Part shown: positions 63,071-64,000 of the stretch, one piece after another
How the letters are laid out: each line of letters begins with the position of its first letter
How positions within the stretch are numbered: position 1 is the stretch's first letter
NCBI GenBank assembly: GCA_013350335.1
Contig: CM023538.1
Coordinates: 60,935,080 to 60,999,079, forward strand
DNA from: Chimonanthus salicifolius
Taxonomy: Eukaryota > Streptophyta > Magnoliopsida > Laurales > Calycanthaceae
Reading direction: 5' to 3'
Length of the DNA: 64,000 nucleotides
Position numbers and translations under genes: made by a program
The notes under the pieces: model-generated
The model's database searches: none
What the model was told of the DNA's origin: nothing
What the model saw: the letters and a program-made list of their open reading frames with translations, nothing else

Positions 63071-63339
63071 AAAAATACTCAATTATATACTAAATAAACT
63101 CATTTGACAGTCATCTTAAACGATCTCTTTTATATATAATTCAATCCATTCATTAAAGGGTTGTGTTAGCCCAACAATCTTTGCTCCATCTTCTACTCTT
63201 ATACTATCCTATCCTACCCAACCCATGTGTCAAAAGGATTGACTAACTTGGGCCTTCTGCTATTGAATCTGATATCCACCTTCTGTAGTGCAATTTTAGT
63301 AGGCGCATCTGGCTACTTCTGCTGAATAAGTTCCACTTT

Positions 63340-63620
63340 TCATCCCCTTCAATACCATGTCTAGTCGGCTTGAGATGCTTGCGGCGCAACTTGCTTTGCC
63401 GGCTCTCATTTGGCATGTGTGGAAGGAAAAAAACAATGTGATCTTTGTCAATTCTTTCTCTAATCATAATCCAGATTTACCTCAACATTATTCATGACAT
63501 CAGAAATCGTCTGCACTTCCTCTGCTCCAACTCTAATCTCTTGAAGGTAAGAGACCACTTATCTGCCTCTTGGGATATCCCTTCTGCATTGCGAGTTTCG
63601 CCTTGACCTCCTGATCCACC
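63340..63620 (+). mobile_element. LINE (non-LTR retrotransposon) remnant, zf-RVT-like region
   Basis: The plus strand encodes LEMLAAQLALPALIWHVWKE followed by KNNVIFVNSF, closely resembling the C-terminal W.+W.ERN.R.F segment that follows the zinc-binding reverse transcriptase domain in plant LINEs. Further on, VRDHLSASWDIP recalls the end of that region. Stops and frame breaks interrupt it, so it is not functional. The element may continue beyond the right edge. Confidence 0.45.
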
Positions 63621-64000
63621 AAGGATTCCTATTTCGAACATTGGTTATCTTCTTATTCTTAGCATTACTGCAGATGGTCCTAAGATTGGTGCCTATTTAT
63701 AACTGTAACACTTCTGGGAATGTTGGACGTCTTTTCATTCCCTCTTTGGGATCGGATGAAACCTTGTCCATCCTACTTTTCACCTAGAGGGTTTTGCTTC
63801 TTCTCCTTCAGACTGATCAACCTTTTAAACAGTTGCTGCTCCTTGAGAATTTTGTTCCGTCTGATTAATTGCTCGGCTATAAAGAATTGGTCCCACCATG
63901 GTCATGTTTGTGCCATCAGGGCCCTCATTAATCTCTTTGGCCCTGATGGTCCAAGGATTGCTTGCTGAAGGGATATTGATTTTTGTATCCGAACGATCAT

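Larger units (their letters stand above)
58470..64000. other. Intergenic region 3' of ALDH
   Basis: Listed parts: the duplicated ALDH 3' flank (58,571 and 60,899), SINE at 59,406, duplicated MITE fragment at 59,911, MITE at 60,412, tandem repeat at 62,760 and LINE remnant at 63,340. The stretch 61,627-62,340 is unusually pyrimidine- and C-rich on the plus strand, with short open frames but no recognisable protein; it may be the 5' part of a retroelement. Nothing else seen. Confidence 0.55.

Overview
This window is nuclear DNA from a flowering plant, most likely a woody eudicot; I cannot name the species. Evidence is the intron-rich genes with GT-AG junctions, AT-rich intergenic DNA, and typical plant repeats (tRNA-derived SINEs, a TRIM element with an initiator-Met primer site, MITEs, LINE remnants, long AT microsatellites). 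There are no prokaryotic or viral features.

Layout. (1) 1-11,291, minus strand: the 5' two thirds of a KUP/HAK/KT potassium transporter gene, eight exons, running off the left edge. (2) 11,292-16,444: intergenic, with an almost intact Tourist-like MITE. (3) 16,445-28,417 (or 28,558), minus: a complete nine-exon spermidine synthase gene, 352 codons. (4) 28.6-42.1 kb: repeat-rich intergenic DNA holding a complete 489-bp TRIM element with target-site duplication and three copies of a GGGTCGGGT-type MITE. (5) 42,131-42,493, plus: a probable small plant-specific protein gene. (6) 42.5-52.85 kb: intergenic, with SINEs, a 1.44-kb foldback element amplified inside one arm, and a palindrome cluster. 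(7) 52,854-58,469, plus: an eleven-exon mitochondrial family-2 aldehyde dehydrogenase. (8) 58.5-64 kb: SINE, MITEs, a second copy of the aldehyde dehydrogenase 3' flank, and a LINE remnant at the right edge.

The three large genes are unrelated housekeeping functions (potassium transport, polyamine synthesis, aldehyde oxidation); nothing suggests they work as a unit. The most consequential observation is that two of the three each have exactly one extra base in an otherwise well-conserved exon (KUP exon 3, ALDH exon 5). Exon-length arithmetic against splice phase shows this independently of homology. Either the sequence has indel errors or this haplotype carries two null alleles. I found no convincing new biological system. 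The most unusual structures are the amplified foldback element (45.1-46.6 kb), the GC-AG intron in KUP, the possible targeting extension on spermidine synthase, and the orphan duplicate of the ALDH 3' flank.
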